A stretch of DNA of 64,000 nucleotides from Aphanomyces cochlioides (GCA_019828595.1 JAHQRK010000011.1:744001-808000), one strand, 5' to 3'. Positions 36,662 through 47,953 are shown, counted from the stretch's first letter. The notes: generated from the sequence alone by a model not told the origin. Translations and numbers: made by a program.

Positions 36662-38517
36662 ATAATATCGGAAAGGTGGGAGATTTAATACCTTTGACAA
36701 ATTATGAAAAAATTGTCAATTCGGATAATACGGATAAAGAACCACGGCGGTCTATACGACTACAAAAGCGAGCTAAGGTCACTCCAGCCAACACGGCACC
36801 TGTTGCTATGTATGATAAGGATGTATCTGATACTAATAAAGATCGTTGGAGTTGTCTCTACAACACAACACCGTGTTATCAGGCTATGGTTGTTAAGAAG
36901 AAAGCAAAGAGTAGAGGAGTGAACGAGAATATTCCACGCTCTGTTCAAATGGCTCTAAACTGTCCCGATAAGTACAAATGGGCAGATGCCCTGAACTCGG
37001 AATACAATTCCTTGATGGACAATGGTACTTGGACTCTCGTCCCACTACCTGAAGGGAGAAAAGCTCTTCCCTGTCACTGGGTGTTTAGTATTAAGTATCA
37101 TTCTCATGTTTCAATTGAACGTATAAGGCAAGATTTGTGGCACAAGGGTGTCATCAAGAGTTTGGTGTAGACTGCGATGAAGTGTATGCACCAGTGGCTC
37201 GTTTCGAGTCCTTAAGATTAGTTATTGCTATCGGAGTAATTTTTGATTGGCATATACATCAGATGGATGTACACACGGCCTTTTTGAATGGTCATATGCC
37301 GGAGGAAACGCAGATCTTTATGAAGCAACCTCCTGGATATGTCATTAAAGGGAAAGAGTCGTGGGTATGTGAGTTGAAGAAGAGTCTTTATGGTTTAAAG
37401 CAGGCACCACGAATTTGGTACCTTACTCTTCATAAGTTTTTGACAGAAGTGGGTTTCATTCGCTGTCATAAGGAGTATTGCCTATATGTCAAAAAGGTGG
37501 GAGAAAGTATAGTAATTATCGTTGTTTATGTCGACGATCTTTCTATTATGTCAGACTCCATAAAAGAAATAAGGCAAATTAAGTCTGAATTGAGTAAAAG
37601 ATTCAAAATGAAAGACCTTGGTGAATTAGGATACATTCTGAAAATGGATGTAGTCAGAGATCGAAACTCAAAGGTTTTGACAATTTCACAAAGAAAGTAC
37701 ATTTTAGATTTACTTCGTAAATTTAATATGGAAGATTGTATGGTGGCCTCGACGCCTCAATTAGTGGGAGTTGAGTTGAAACCTGAAACTCAATTGAGTG
37801 CTGAGGAAATTGCAGCACAACCATATGATTACAGAGGACTTGTGGGTTCATTGCAATATCTAGTAAGAGGCACTAGACCTGATATTGCTAATGCAGTGAG
37901 AGGACTTAGTAGATTTTTATCTTGCTACAATAAGACTCATTGGGAAGCGGCCCTGAGAGTACTGAGATACTTGAAAGGGACGTTAGATTATGGACTTCTC
38001 TTTGATGGTAATAAGGGAGATCTTCAATATGAAGTCTATTCTGACGCGAGCTTCGCGAATCGAGAAAAAGTTCGAACTAGTATCTCCGGATATTTAGTAT
38101 TATTAGCAGGAACTTGTATCTCATGGTGCAGTTGTAAGCAAAGCTGTGTTGCATTGTCAACAGCAGAGTCTGAGCTGATTGCTTTGAGTGAAGGAGTTAA
38201 GGAAAGCGAATGGTTATGGCATCTATTGTCTGAAATGGGGTATAAACTTAAGAATCCTGTTAAACTCTGGTGTGATAGTAAATCTGCTATAAGTGTGATC
38301 TAGAACCCTGGAAATCACAAAACAACAAAACACATTGAGACAAGATATCTGTTCGCCAGAGATCTTGTAGAGAAGAAGAGAGTTAGCATTGAGTATTGTA
38401 ATACTTATAACATGCTCGCTGACTTACTGACAAAGCCACTACCAGTAAAACAGTTTGAGTTCCTTAGAGAAAAGATAGGGGTACACAACTTATCCTCATT
38501 TGAGATCATGGAGTAAA
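36662..38517 (+). pseudogene. Copia pol fragment: RT and RNase H, plus strand, frameshift and stop
   Basis: Starts abruptly at 'NIGKVGDLIPL' (after integrase) and runs through RT ('YVDDLSIMS'), then RNase H ('YSDASFANREKV', 'ALSTAESELIALSEGVKE', 'WCDSKSAISVI') to the natural end 'FEIME' at 38517. A 1-bp deletion near 37122 shifts the frame inside RT, and a TAG at 38301-38303 lies inside RNase H. It supplies the RNase H part missing from the array element but is in opposite orientation. It is followed by a polypurine tract and the LTR. Confidence 0.85.
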
Positions 38518-38524
38518 TCACATA

Positions 38525-38538
38525 ACACTGAGTGGGAG
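38525..38538 (+). other. Copia polypurine tract region
   Basis: The purine-rich 'ctgagtgggag' immediately precedes the LTR that begins TGTTTGATG. In copia-type elements this is the plus-strand primer site for reverse transcription. Confidence 0.5.
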
Positions 38539-38791
38539 TGTTTGATGTCAGACATGAATCTCGTGAGTCTTAAACTGTCAGTGTTGGCTGAACTAGATGA
38601 AGAAGGTTCTCAACAACTGAACAAAGGGCAGTATTATGTGATTCACTGTGTGCTAGAGGTTAGACAGTTGTTCATAAGTTTCGGCTAGGATGTGATGGAC
38701 TTGACTGTGTTGAGCTTTGTGCTCCTCACTTTCGAATTGTCCCTGAGCTGAGCCTTCCCTCAACTCAAATACAGTTGTTTATCATTCGAGT
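38539..38791 (+). repeat. Copia 3' LTR (253 bp)
   Basis: Begins TGTTTGATGTCAGACATG and ends ATTCGAGT. It matches the reverse complement of 36419-36655 and the fragments at 12608 and 13841. Its last 8 bases coincide with the end of the broken SABATH-2 gene on the other strand, so the element boundary lies inside that gene's final codons. Confidence 0.85.
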
Positions 38792-39808
38792 CCGAGGACG
38801 TCGTGACAAGTGAGCATAGAAGTAAGAGATCGTGAAGTCTTGGTAGAATGGCGTCGTGTGGACCCGACGACTTTGTTGAATTGGTTGGTCATGCACTCGA
38901 TGAAACCTTCATGGACACGAGGATCTGCCTTCTCTTCCTCGGTCATGCCGCCTACCAAGCAAGGCTTCATCACTGACGAGAGGAAATTCACCGCGCCCGA
39001 GACTTGGTCGAATCGGAAATTCAACGGAACATGTTGGTACTCGTGCACTTCGAGCTCGGGGACGTCGGCGGCAGCCGCGAGGAATTCGTCCGTCGTGCGG
39101 AGGTAGAACGACATCGCCATGCGGTCCAACGATGCGCTTGAGAGCACGTCAGTCGCGACCATGTCTTCCAAAGACCGCGTGACCACGCCAATGTATTCCA
39201 GCGAGAGCGTCTTTTCATCGTTGGACACAAATGTCATGCACAAACTGCCATTGTCGGCCAATTCAGTCGCCCGGAGACGAAGAAAAGCGACGAGATCGTC
39301 ATGGGCTCCCTTGCGCCAAGCGTCTACCACTTCTGGAGAGGCATTCGCCTTGCGATCTAGGTCGTTGATAATGACGAGCGAGCCAGGGAGAGGGGCGGAC
39401 ACCTTGGACAACCAGTGGGTCGAAATGTTCGTGACGAAGACATCGATGGACGCGCTTGGAACGAGGCGTTCATAGAAACTCTTGGAGATGACTCCAGTGT
39501 ACACGTTTGGTCGCGAGTGGATGTAAGACTCTGGCGAGTTGAGCGTGTCCAAGAGGGAGGCGAAATCGTTGGCCGGTTGATCTTCATGGAGCACGAAATA
39601 CTCAGGAGCCGAGGTGAGCGAGGACTTGGTGGATCAGTTGAAGCGAGTTGCGGCCTTGCGACGCGCCAAGGTCTGCAATGTTGTAGGTCGATTTTGTCGG
39701 TGCGTGTTTAGCAAAGCGGGCCATGGCGACTTGGAGAAGGTCGTTGGTTTTGTCGACAAGGCCCATTTGGCACACAGCGACGCGGTTGTACACTCCGTTG
39801 CCTTCCAT
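38782..39808 (-). pseudogene. SABATH methyltransferase (SABATH-2), two frameshifts, 3' end fused to LTR
   Basis: Minus-strand gene from the ATG at 39808 ('MEGNGVYNRVAVCQMGLVD'), with SAM motif 'NIADLGASQGRNSLQ', 'HEDQPANDFASLLDTL', 'PNVYTGVISKSFYERL' and 'FVTNISTHWLSKV'. A frameshift lies near 39605 (after 'QVLAHL') and another near 38865, before the C-terminal 'SYFYAHLSRRPRT' that is readable in a second frame. The last codons ('TR' plus part of the next) run straight into the copia LTR, and the normal stop is lost. It is a former carboxyl methyltransferase, closely related to SABATH-3 and SABATH-4. Confidence 0.85.
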
Positions 39809-39862
39809 CACAATGATCCAGGGGGCTTCTCGGAGGCGACTCCAATTGAAAAATGAGCACAC

Positions 39863-40738
39863 GAGTGCGACTTTCGCGATATAGTTGCGTCCGCATTCAC
39901 TGTACAGATGCTTTACAGCAACGTGGACAACAGATGTGTCGTGCCTGGGAGCTGTTTGTCATCTCTAGCTTGTCCAAGGCGGCAAGAGACAACGCTCTTA
40001 CGTGAAATGGTTGCTTTCGTCCATTGATATTCGATCTACAGTTGCCGCGCTCTGCGTAATCTGGCGGTGCTTAGATTGCAATGGTGAGAACCGAGCCCGC
40101 CACGGAAGGTACGTACGTGCAGACTGCAGGAAACAGAGGCTGGTGAAGGATAGAAACGTCAGTTCCCAAGAGACACCTCCATCTGGGTGCCATGCGGAGG
40201 AACATGTGATCCATCAGTGTGCAAGAAGAATCAACACCACATTCGTCGTCGCTTGGATCTTGAGTTTGAAGCCGCATCTAGAGTTTGACGGAGCACGAGC
40301 TGAACGTTGTGTTCTGGTCGTGGGGCCACAATCGACGAAGCAACTTCGAGCAACGTAACACATAGCCTGACGACAATGTATGTAGCACTACCGGGTGCAA
40401 GATTCCCATGCACACGCCAAGATTGGCCAGTAGAGTCTACTTCTTGAGCCGTCTCGCTACTATCGTCTCATGGAGAATCTCCAAGTTAAGCCCTTCCTCG
40501 CCATGTTTACCCGCGCCAAAGAAGCAGCGTCGGGTGGCTTCAAGTCTGGCGTCGACCTGTGATTCTCTCTAACAACCTGCATTGACACAGCTGGCTTCAG
40601 GGTGAGGGAAACGTCAAAGTTGATTGTGGCTAGACGCCAATTGCACGACCATTGCTGCTTTATTCTATTTAAGTTGCTGGTTCTTACGCCAATAAGCTCA
40701 AGGGTTAACGTCATAAGCAATGCGGATAAGATCGACTA
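39863..40738. other. Intergenic, no gene recognised; ancestral upstream flank of THO3
   Basis: No convincing frame. Before the gypsy insertion this region was contiguous with 46678 onwards and thus lay directly upstream of the THO3-type gene. It contains one CCAAT near 40690. Confidence 0.45.
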
Positions 40739-40952
40739 TGTAGCAAACTAGGCAGAGGAAGGCAAATTGTAGAATGAATTAGATCTCAACTTAACTCTAA
40801 TCTAGCACATCCTTGTAACTTTAAGCCACATCCTATTGTCACATCGCTTTGGTTGGTGTTGAGGGGCGTTTACGCTAGTTTTCAAAGTCGTAAACTGCGT
40901 TACAGCATTCAGCCGAAGTCCTGAGCCAAACCGGTGGCTCAGGATCGCTACA
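40739..40952 (-). repeat. Gypsy 3' LTR
   Basis: 214 bp, TG...CA ends with the 6-bp inverted terminus TGTAGC/GCTACA. It is one mismatch from the other LTR ('ttttcaaag' here, 'ttttctaag' there). Confidence 0.92.
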
Positions 40953-41607
40953 TCCTCCCCGTGACGTCCGGCTGTCGTCGGGAAAGACGGCGCTGGAGGT
41001 CTTGAACTAGCTGCTTGAAATGAACGACGTGCTTGATGTTCTTTGCGAGTTCCCATGTTGCTTCGCTTTCAGGTTGGCCATGCCACTTGATGAGATATTC
41101 GAGCTTGCGATTGAATTGTCTCTGCTTCAAGAGGCGTTCGACGATGAAGAGTTCTTCACCAGTTGAGTCATCGAGTATGACGGGTGTTGCCTTGGGAATC
41201 GGTCGACTTGCAAATTTGGGATCGTTCGGTTGATAGTGTTTCAGGCGGTCGACATTGAAAACATCATGGAGTCTTGACATTGATCGAGGCAACTTCGGGC
41301 GCATTGCGTTTTCATTGATTTCTTCAATGACGTCAAAGGGGCCGATGAATCGGGGAACTAGCTTTGGACGCCCATTGCGATCTAATTGTTGTGCATGCTT
41401 CAAGGGCAAATCGCGGGTTGCAAGGAGAACTTGATCTCCAACTTTGAAAGTTATGTTTGAGCGCTTCTTGTCATAGAATGCCTTTTGTCTTGCTTGAGCC
41501 TTCTTCAAATTTTCTTGGGCAATCTTCAATATCTCTTGTCGTTCTTCAGAGAAGTTTTTGGCAAAGTCATTTGGAAGCATTATACTATCTATTACAGGGT
41601 TTCGCAA
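40948..41607 (-). pseudogene. Gypsy integrase C-terminus and chromodomain (shifted frame)
   Basis: Minus-strand continuation of the pol polyprotein after a 1-base frameshift near 41605. It holds the integrase C-terminal region ('ARQKAFYDKKRSNITFKVGDQVLL', 'KLVPRFIGPFDVIEEI') and a chromodomain ('EELFIVERLLKQRQ...LEYLIKWHG', 'ATWELAKNI'). Chromodomains of this group direct integration to particular chromatin marks in other eukaryotes. A separate start is unlikely; it was part of the pol frame. Confidence 0.85.
40953..40963 (-). other. Gypsy polypurine tract
   Basis: On the minus strand 'acggggagga' lies directly before the 3' LTR, the expected place for the plus-strand primer. Confidence 0.55.
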
Positions 41608-44600
41608 GTTCTTCCAGTGTCGATTTGAAATGGAGTGAGGCCAGTTGACGACTGAACAAGTCCTTGGTGAGCATACTCTATCGTGGGTAAATGGTCAACC
41701 CAATCTTCTCCAAGATAGGACACTTGGCAACGTAGAGCATCTTCTAGTGTTCGATTTTGGCGTTCAGTTGCTCCATCAGCTTGAGCACGACCCGCAGTTG
41801 TCATGGCTTGCTTGATATTCATGATTTGCATGAGGGACTTCCAGAAATTACTTGTAAATTTTGGGTCTCGATCACTGATGATCACGCTTGGTAAGCCATG
41901 GTGGCGAACAACATGATCGAAAAACAACTTAGCGGTTTGCGGATCATCGGCATTTGTTTGGGTTGGAATGTACTTAGCTCTTTTTGACAATTTGTCAACA
42001 ACAACTAAGATAGCATCGCACGACTTGGATAGAGGTAGTCCAGTGATCCAGTCTGCTGAAATAGTATGCCAGCATTCGTTAGGGGCTTGAATCGGAATCA
42101 TTTTGCCATTGGCACGAAGACTATTTGTCTTGTATCGACTGCAAGTTTCACAAGTTGCAACATAAAGTTTGACATCTTCCAAGACAGTATCCCAGTAATA
42201 CCATTGAGAAATACTTAGCAATGTTCGTCTTGTTCCGGGATGCGCAGCAATGCTTGAGTCATGAGCTTGAGAAATAACTTCAGCGCGCAGGATAACATCA
42301 TTGGGAACATAAAGTCTCCATACTTGATCTTTCGAACGAAGGAAGTACAAGTCATCTTTTTGAACATATTTGTCTTGTATAGCAACAGAGATGTCTTTCT
42401 TGTAAGCTTTAATGTATCGCTCTTTCGTGTCTTGATCCATTTCGACTGTTGAATACGAAATTTGTCTTGAATGATTGATTACAAGTCGTTGCGGAGTGGA
42501 AGCACATTTTTGACTTGACAGATCCTCCCCCAAAAATGGAGTTCCAACGAGCTTGGTAAGTTCACGTGAGGGGAAACGGGATAAGTCAGGTGGAGTTTGC
42601 AAGGCATCTAGTCGTAGAGCGGCGTTTGCACAACGGATTCCGCAATTATGAACAGAAATCATCGTCGCAAAGTTTGAGGCATCTCGTGGAGGTCGCGAAA
42701 GCGCATCGGCAACGACATTAAGTTTGCCAGGCCGATGATGCAACACAAAGTCAAACGCACTGAAAAAGTCGAGCCATCGAGTCAACTTAGGCGTGAGAAT
42801 AGGAGTTTCCATGAACCATTTACACGTGGAGTTGTCCGTGTAAATGTCGAATCGAGTACCATGAAGGTAGTGACGCCACTTGCCGAGTGCAAGCTTGATC
42901 GCGTAGAGTTCTTTTTCATGAGCAGGCCACTGGACTTCATGAGGGCCAAGTCGCTTAGACAAAAATGCGATCGGTCGATCATTGCTGTCCTTATCCAACT
43001 GGGATAGAACTGCTCCACAACAGTATCCTGAGGCATCAGTTGTTACGATGAAAGGCTTGTCGTAGTTGGGCAGTTGTAAAACTGGAGCTTGTTGAAGTGC
43101 AATCTTGATCGTTAAAAAGGCTTGTCGCTGATCTTCAGTCCATGACCACGGCGTTTTTGGCCTCATCAATTCACTTAAAGAGCGGACAATGTCCGAAAAC
43201 TTCGGAATAAACTTTCTGTAAAAGCTCGCAAATCCGATGAAACTCACTAAGTCTTTAGTGCACTTAGGTTCAGCCCATTGTTCGATTGCACGAACTTTTG
43301 ACTTGTCAACGTGTAAGCCGTCTTTGGAAATTGTGTGGCCGAGAAAATCGACTGAGTCGAGGGCAAAGGCACACTTAGACGGACGAGCGTACAACTTTTC
43401 AGCTCGTAAAACATCGCAAATTGCTTGAAGGTGATGGATGTGGTTGTCGATTGACTTAGAGAAAACACAGATATCATCCATGTATACAACGGCAAAGGGG
43501 AATTTATCGAAGAGGCGACGCATAAGTCGGGACCAAATTCCTGGCATTCCGGCCATTCCCATGGGAGCAACAACCCATTCATAGACTTCTCGATGAGTAC
43601 GAAAGGCTGTGTATTTTCTTGCTTTTGGTTCAACAAGCATTTGGTGATATCCAGACGCTAAGTCAATCTTCGTAAAGACTTTGCTTCCATGCATGCGATC
43701 AAATAAGTCTTCGATGTTTGGCAAAGGGATCTTTGGGATCACCGTTTGCGAGTTGACATATCGATAGTCAAGAACCCAACGTATTGGAGTGTCGGGAGTC
43801 GCTGTTCTCAGCCATTCGCTTCTTGACTTCATTTGGCCGTTTTCATCTTTCTTGGGGACTCCAAAGATATTCGAAACCCAGTCGCTGTTGGACAATTGAA
43901 TCCAGCCTTTTCTTTCAAGTTCGCTGATGAACTTGTCCAGAGATGCTTGCTCGACTTGAGATAGACGAAAAGGTGGTCGATATTGTGGCTTGGCATCTGG
44001 ACGCATGGTCAAATCGAATTCAATTCCTCGTTTTGGAGGCAGTGCGTCGGAAAGTTCTTTAGGAAACACATCTTTATACTTTGTTAGGAGTGTTTTGATG
44101 GCAGGGTGAAGGTTTTCTTGAACTTCCTTGACTGTCGTAATCTTGAGAACCCATCCGTCGCTTGAGTTGTCGCTTCCTTCCTTGACTACACTTCCATTGA
44201 TCGATAAAATCTTGTGATTTCTCCAATCCACAATGGGATTAAAGCGATGGAACCATGGTTGTCCCAAAATCACGTCAAATTTCTTCGCACCCAGATCCCA
44301 TTCCGTAAACGGTAAGTTGGGAAAAGACATTCCTTCGAGAACGAGAGAGCCTTCAGCTTCATTTACTCGTTTTACGCCAGAGTTTTGTCCGTCAAATCCT
44401 TCAATGATGGCTTCTTTCTCCCGAATGACTTGGTCACAGAGGCCAGGACGGCACAAAAGGTTTGTAGCACCGCTGTCAATTAAAATATTTACTGGCTTTC
44501 CATCCAGTTGACCTTCTGAAATCATCAGTGGATTTTCCGTTGGGACTTCCTTGTACTTGCTTTGAGCAACGTGCGTGTTGATCACTTCAATTTCTTCTTC

Positions 44601-45701
44601 TTCATCGCTGTCTTCGGCTTCTTGAACTTGAACATTGTGTTGTCGGTTAGTTGGACGAGATGATTGTGTTCCAGAGAAAGTTACTGCACTGTTGTTGTGG
44701 TTTGAACGGCGGAAATTGTTGTTTTGGTTGTTCTGGTGAAACCGTTGAGAGCTTCTGCAGACATTGGCTAGATGGCATACTCGGCCGCACTTGTAGCAGG
44801 TTCGAGGACCACGCTGAGAGTTTCGATTCATTTGCGCGTTATCGACTTCCATGTCATATTCGTCACGCTCTGGCTGCGGTTGACGGAAAGAAGAAAAATG
44901 TCTTGAGTCTTGATTGTTTGGTCGTTGTCGCTGGTCATTGCCTTGGTGATTGCGTTGGAATCGTGGTCTGTGGTGTTGGTCACGGCGTTGCTGGTGGCGG
45001 GAGTCTCTTCCATTGTTTCCGAGAGTGAAATTATGCGCTCGCTCAAAGTCTAGAGCTACTTGAATGGCTTCGGTTACTGATTTACATCTTCTTTATTGAA
45101 CTTCTTCTCTTGTTCTTGTTTGTAGGCCGCGTTGGAAAAAGGATATCTTGTCGCGCTCGGTCATGTCTTGGACTTGAGTGCAAATACGGCGGAACTTGCC
45201 GACATAGTCCATTAAATTGTCGCAGTTAGCTTGCTTCAACTCGTAGAGTTGGTCGCGGATGCGGTCTTGTAAGTCATCGGGCTCGAATTCATATCGGAGT
45301 TCTTCTTCGAGTTCGAGGAGTGTTTTTGGTGGTTCGCCACTTGTACGTAGGCGGTCTTGATACCAGGCTGCTGCTAAGCCCCGAAAGTTGGCTACGACCA
45401 TGGCAATGCATCTTGTATGCGTCTCTTGATTCAGTTTAGGGTCGATGTTTTTCGCCTTGAAATATGTGTTTACTTGATGTATGTATAGACTTATGCTTTC
45501 GTCCATTCTTCCGTGATACTTCGGCATTGTAAGGCCTTCAACTTTGTATTCTTGACCACGTCGACTTTCTTCATGTCGCTTGTTGCTTTCTTTTTGGACT
45601 TCAACTTGAAGGGATTGTGTCTTGGAGACTTCTTCCAAATTTTTCTCTAATCTATGAATTGTTTCTAACATTGTTGCAAATAATTGCTCTAATTCTACCA
45701 T
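41592..45701 (-). pseudogene. Gypsy gag-pol polyprotein with in-frame TAA
   Basis: Gag starts at the ATG at 45701 ('MVELEQLFATMLETIHRLEKN') with a coiled-coil start and a retrotransposon gag core ('GLAAAWYQDRL', 'FRRICTQVQDMTERDKISFF'). A TAA at 45093-45095 interrupts it, but the same frame reopens at once and continues to 41592 through the zinc knuckle 'CYKCGRVCHLANVC', protease 'ILIDSGATNLLC', RT 'VVYMDDICVFSKS', RNase H 'TTDASGYCCGAVLS', and integrase with the H2C2 zinc site, 'DWITGLPLSKS', 'SDRDPKFTSNF' and 'ADGATERQNRTLED'. A frameshift near 41605 then cuts off the chromodomain. The element would replicate through an RNA intermediate; as read, this copy is not autonomous unless the stop is bypassed. 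Confidence 0.9.
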
Positions 45702-45813
45702 CTTTTTTTTCTGATATTATTTTTCTTGAAAGTGTTTTGTTTTGAATTCTTTTTCTAACTTTGTTCTATTTTCTTTTTTTTTGCTGTCTTTTTGTTTTCT
45801 TAAAAAGACTAAG

Positions 45814-46200
45814 CTATTCTTTTTCTATTTTTTGACTTTTCTTCGTCTTCGACTTGGATTTCGCTTTTTCTTGATTTTGATTGGCTGCTTTCTTCTTGAG
45901 GCGGGCTGCGCGGTAATTGATGATGTCGCGGTCGAGGGTCCCACTGATCAGATTTTCGACTTGAGTGTTGCGCCGGATAAGGTTATCCATAAGAGCTTGC
46001 ACTACGTTGCGCGCGTCGGAGTTTTTTGCTTCAGGGATTAGGGCACGCAGTTTCTTGATGACCACGCTTTGGAACGAGCAGAGTCGGTAGATGTCAGCAC
46101 GCAACTTGATCGCTTCGCTGGGAGTCGAGAACGAATCCGCGATAGATTCGGCAGCCGCTAATTGGTGTACGCTTGAAACGCGATTGTTGCTTCTAGGCAT
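45814..46200 (-). CDS. Small ORF upstream of gypsy gag (128 aa), function unknown
   Basis: ATG at 46200 ('MPRSNNRVSSVHQLAAAES'), between the primer-binding site and gag. The middle is helical ('LRALIPEAKNSDARNVVQALMDNLI') and the C-terminus is very Lys-rich. It overlaps no other motif. An extra reading frame before gag is not typical of simple Ty3/gypsy elements. It may be a genuine extra protein or an old exon; I recognise no family. Confidence 0.45.
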   Translation of the reverse strand: MPRSNNRVSSVHQLAAAESIADSFSTPSEAIKLRADIYRLCSFQSVVIKKLRALIPEAKNSDARNVVQALMDNLIRRNTQVENLISGTLDRDIINYRAARLKKKAANQNQEKAKSKSKTKKSQKIEKE

Positions 46201-46443
46201 CTATAGATCACTCTTAGACTGTGTATGGATTATTCACAAGACTAGTACTTTACTCCTTCAGTCGAGTGGCGATTCTGCTCGAAAGAGACTAACAACGCGG
46301 ACCCACTCGTGGAGAAATACTGTGATGTCGAGTAAAATGACCACACAACCGCTTCGAGAAGACAGTTCAAATACCTTGGCAAACAAGGTTGAGGGACAGG
46401 GACAGAGAGGGACACCCTGGGACAGAGGGGAAAAGGTAAAGGC

Positions 46444-46461
46444 AACCAAGAAGTGCTACCA
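46444..46461 (-). other. Gypsy primer-binding site
   Basis: Two bases inside the 5' LTR, the minus strand reads TGGTAGCACTTCTTGGTT. A start with TGG is expected for a tRNA 3' end primer. The tRNA species is not determined here. Confidence 0.6.
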
Positions 46462-46463
46462 AA

Positions 46464-46677
46464 TGTAGCAAACTAGGCAGAGGAAGGCAAATTGTAGAAT
46501 GAATTAGATCTCAACTTAACTCTAATCTAGCACATCCTTGTAACTTTAAGCCACATCCTATTGTCACATCGCTTTGGTTGGTGTTGAGGGGCGTTTACGC
46601 TAGTTTTCTAAGTCGTAAACTGCGTTACAGCATTCAGCCGAAGTCCTGAGCCAAACCGGTGGCTCAGGATCGCTACA
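46464..46677 (-). repeat. Gypsy 5' LTR
   Basis: 214-bp partner of 40739-40952. Its outer end is 79 bp upstream of the THO3-type start codon, so its reverse strand could influence that gene's promoter. Confidence 0.92.
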
Positions 46678-46702
46678 GACTAGAATAATTTTAACGATTT
46701 TG

Positions 46703-46740
46703 ATTGGTTAAAATAAATAGATTTGTACGTTTCTGATTGG
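46703..46740 (+). promoter_or_regulatory. Paired ATTGG boxes before the THO3-type gene
   Basis: ATTGG at 46703-46707 and 46736-46740, 33 bp apart, both in the same orientation, within the 75 bp left between the gypsy element and the start codon. They are probably the proximal promoter (inference). Confidence 0.45.
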
Positions 46741-46756
46741 TTGATAGTAGAAAATC

Positions 46757-47953
46757 ATGGATGGAGAAGTTGTTCCAGCGGCAGCACCGTCCGTCGCGCC
46801 ATTGGCCCCAAAGAGCTCCTTGCAGAGTCTTCATCCGTCAACTTATGGTACTCTAGTGGCACTCCCTGAGATATCAGGCCATCCTAAAAAAAGCTTTGCA
46901 TTGGGATGGAGTCCAGACGGCACATGGCTCGCTTCAGGCAGTACAGACAAAACGCTGCGTATCTGGGATGTCGAGACGACGACGTATGTGGAGGGACAAG
47001 GCCATACCGACTCAATCAGCCAACTGACATGGGATCCTACAAGTACACTACATCTTGCGACCGCGGGGCAAGATAAAACCGTTCGTATTTGGGACGCCAG
47101 GTCGACCAAAGCAACGTCGACGATCCAGCTCTCTTCGTCCGTGATGAACGTTGCCTACAGTCATGACGGCAAATACATTGCAGCGCTTGGAACAGGGTCG
47201 AGCAAAGACACAGGATCCATCAGGTATACGAGATCCTGAGTTTTCGTTTTTAACCATGCTACGCTAGTTTAATCGACATGCGAAAACACAAGATCGTGAC
47301 CCGCATGCCGACCCCGTACGAGTTCCAGGACATGATTTTCAGTGAAACGGGCTTTCTCTTTGCAGCAGCAGGTCCCCCTTCTTTGAGTTGTCTCGTTTTG
47401 ATGCGTCGTGTAGGTCATCCTGCTGGCTATGGTACCTTGGAAGTGCTTCAAATCGTTCCTGATGCGACTGACAAGAAGCTGCCGCCAACAATTGAAAACA
47501 TTCACAAAGTCCATGCGGCGCATTCGGGCAGTTGCTTTGCCATCGACATTGACAAAGCTGGCCGGTACTTCTTAACTCTTTCTGTCTGGTCTGAGTCCTT
47601 GTTGCTGTTGTAGAACGTTGGCTCTTGGCGGCGTCGACTCGCTCGTGTCGCTATGGGACTTGGAAGAAATCTACTGCAAGCAAACGTTTATTTGCTCGCA
47701 GTCTCGCATTCGCTTTGTCAAGTTTTCCCACGACGGCATCTTTCTTGCTCCAGGGAGCGACGATCTCAATATCCCCATCATTCACATTGAATCCGGCCAA
47801 GCGGTGTTTTCCATTTCGCTTCAAGAAGTGCCGCAGCAATTGGCATGGCATCCATCCAAACATGTCCTCGCTTACCTCGGCGACGCACCGTCCATGGACA
47901 AGAACAAAGATCGTCAAGGTGTTATCAAAGTTGCCTCAATTAAAGCCCCTTAA
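46757..47953 (+). CDS. THOC3: WD40 protein of the THO3/TEX1 (THOC3) type
   Basis: Three exons, 46757-47223, 47268-47564 and 47614-47953, with introns of 44 and 49 bp in consistent phase: 367 residues, close to animal and plant THOC3/TEX1. Six WD40 blades are visible, for example '[27 protein letters not shown]', 'QLTWDPTSTLHLATAGQDKTVRIWD', 'TLALGGVDSLVSLWDLEEIYC' and 'VKFSHDGIFLAPGSDD'. The 'DSLVSLWDLEE' blade and the 'LAWHPSKHVLAY' blade are close to the family pattern. In other eukaryotes this subunit works in the THO/TREX complex, coupling transcription to mRNA export. A gypsy element sits 79 bp upstream of the start codon. The short basic C-terminus after 'GVIKV' differs a little from relatives. 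Confidence 0.8.

Larger units (their letters stand above)
40734..46682 (-). mobile_element. Complete Ty3/gypsy retrotransposon with GACTA target duplication
   Basis: LTRs at 40739-40952 and 46464-46677 (214 bp each) begin TGTAGC and end GCTACA. I count a single difference between them. GACTA flanks the element on both sides (40734-40738 and 46678-46682). Internal order on the minus strand is a small ORF, gag, protease, RT, RNase H, integrase, chromodomain: a chromovirus-type gypsy element. The near-identical LTRs mean a recent insertion, although the coding region already has a stop and a frameshift. Confidence 0.95.

Noticed and set aside
40002..40358. 118-codon plus frame between SABATH-2 and the gypsy element
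   Set aside because: No recognisable motif, low-complexity composition, and equivalent openness on the other strand.
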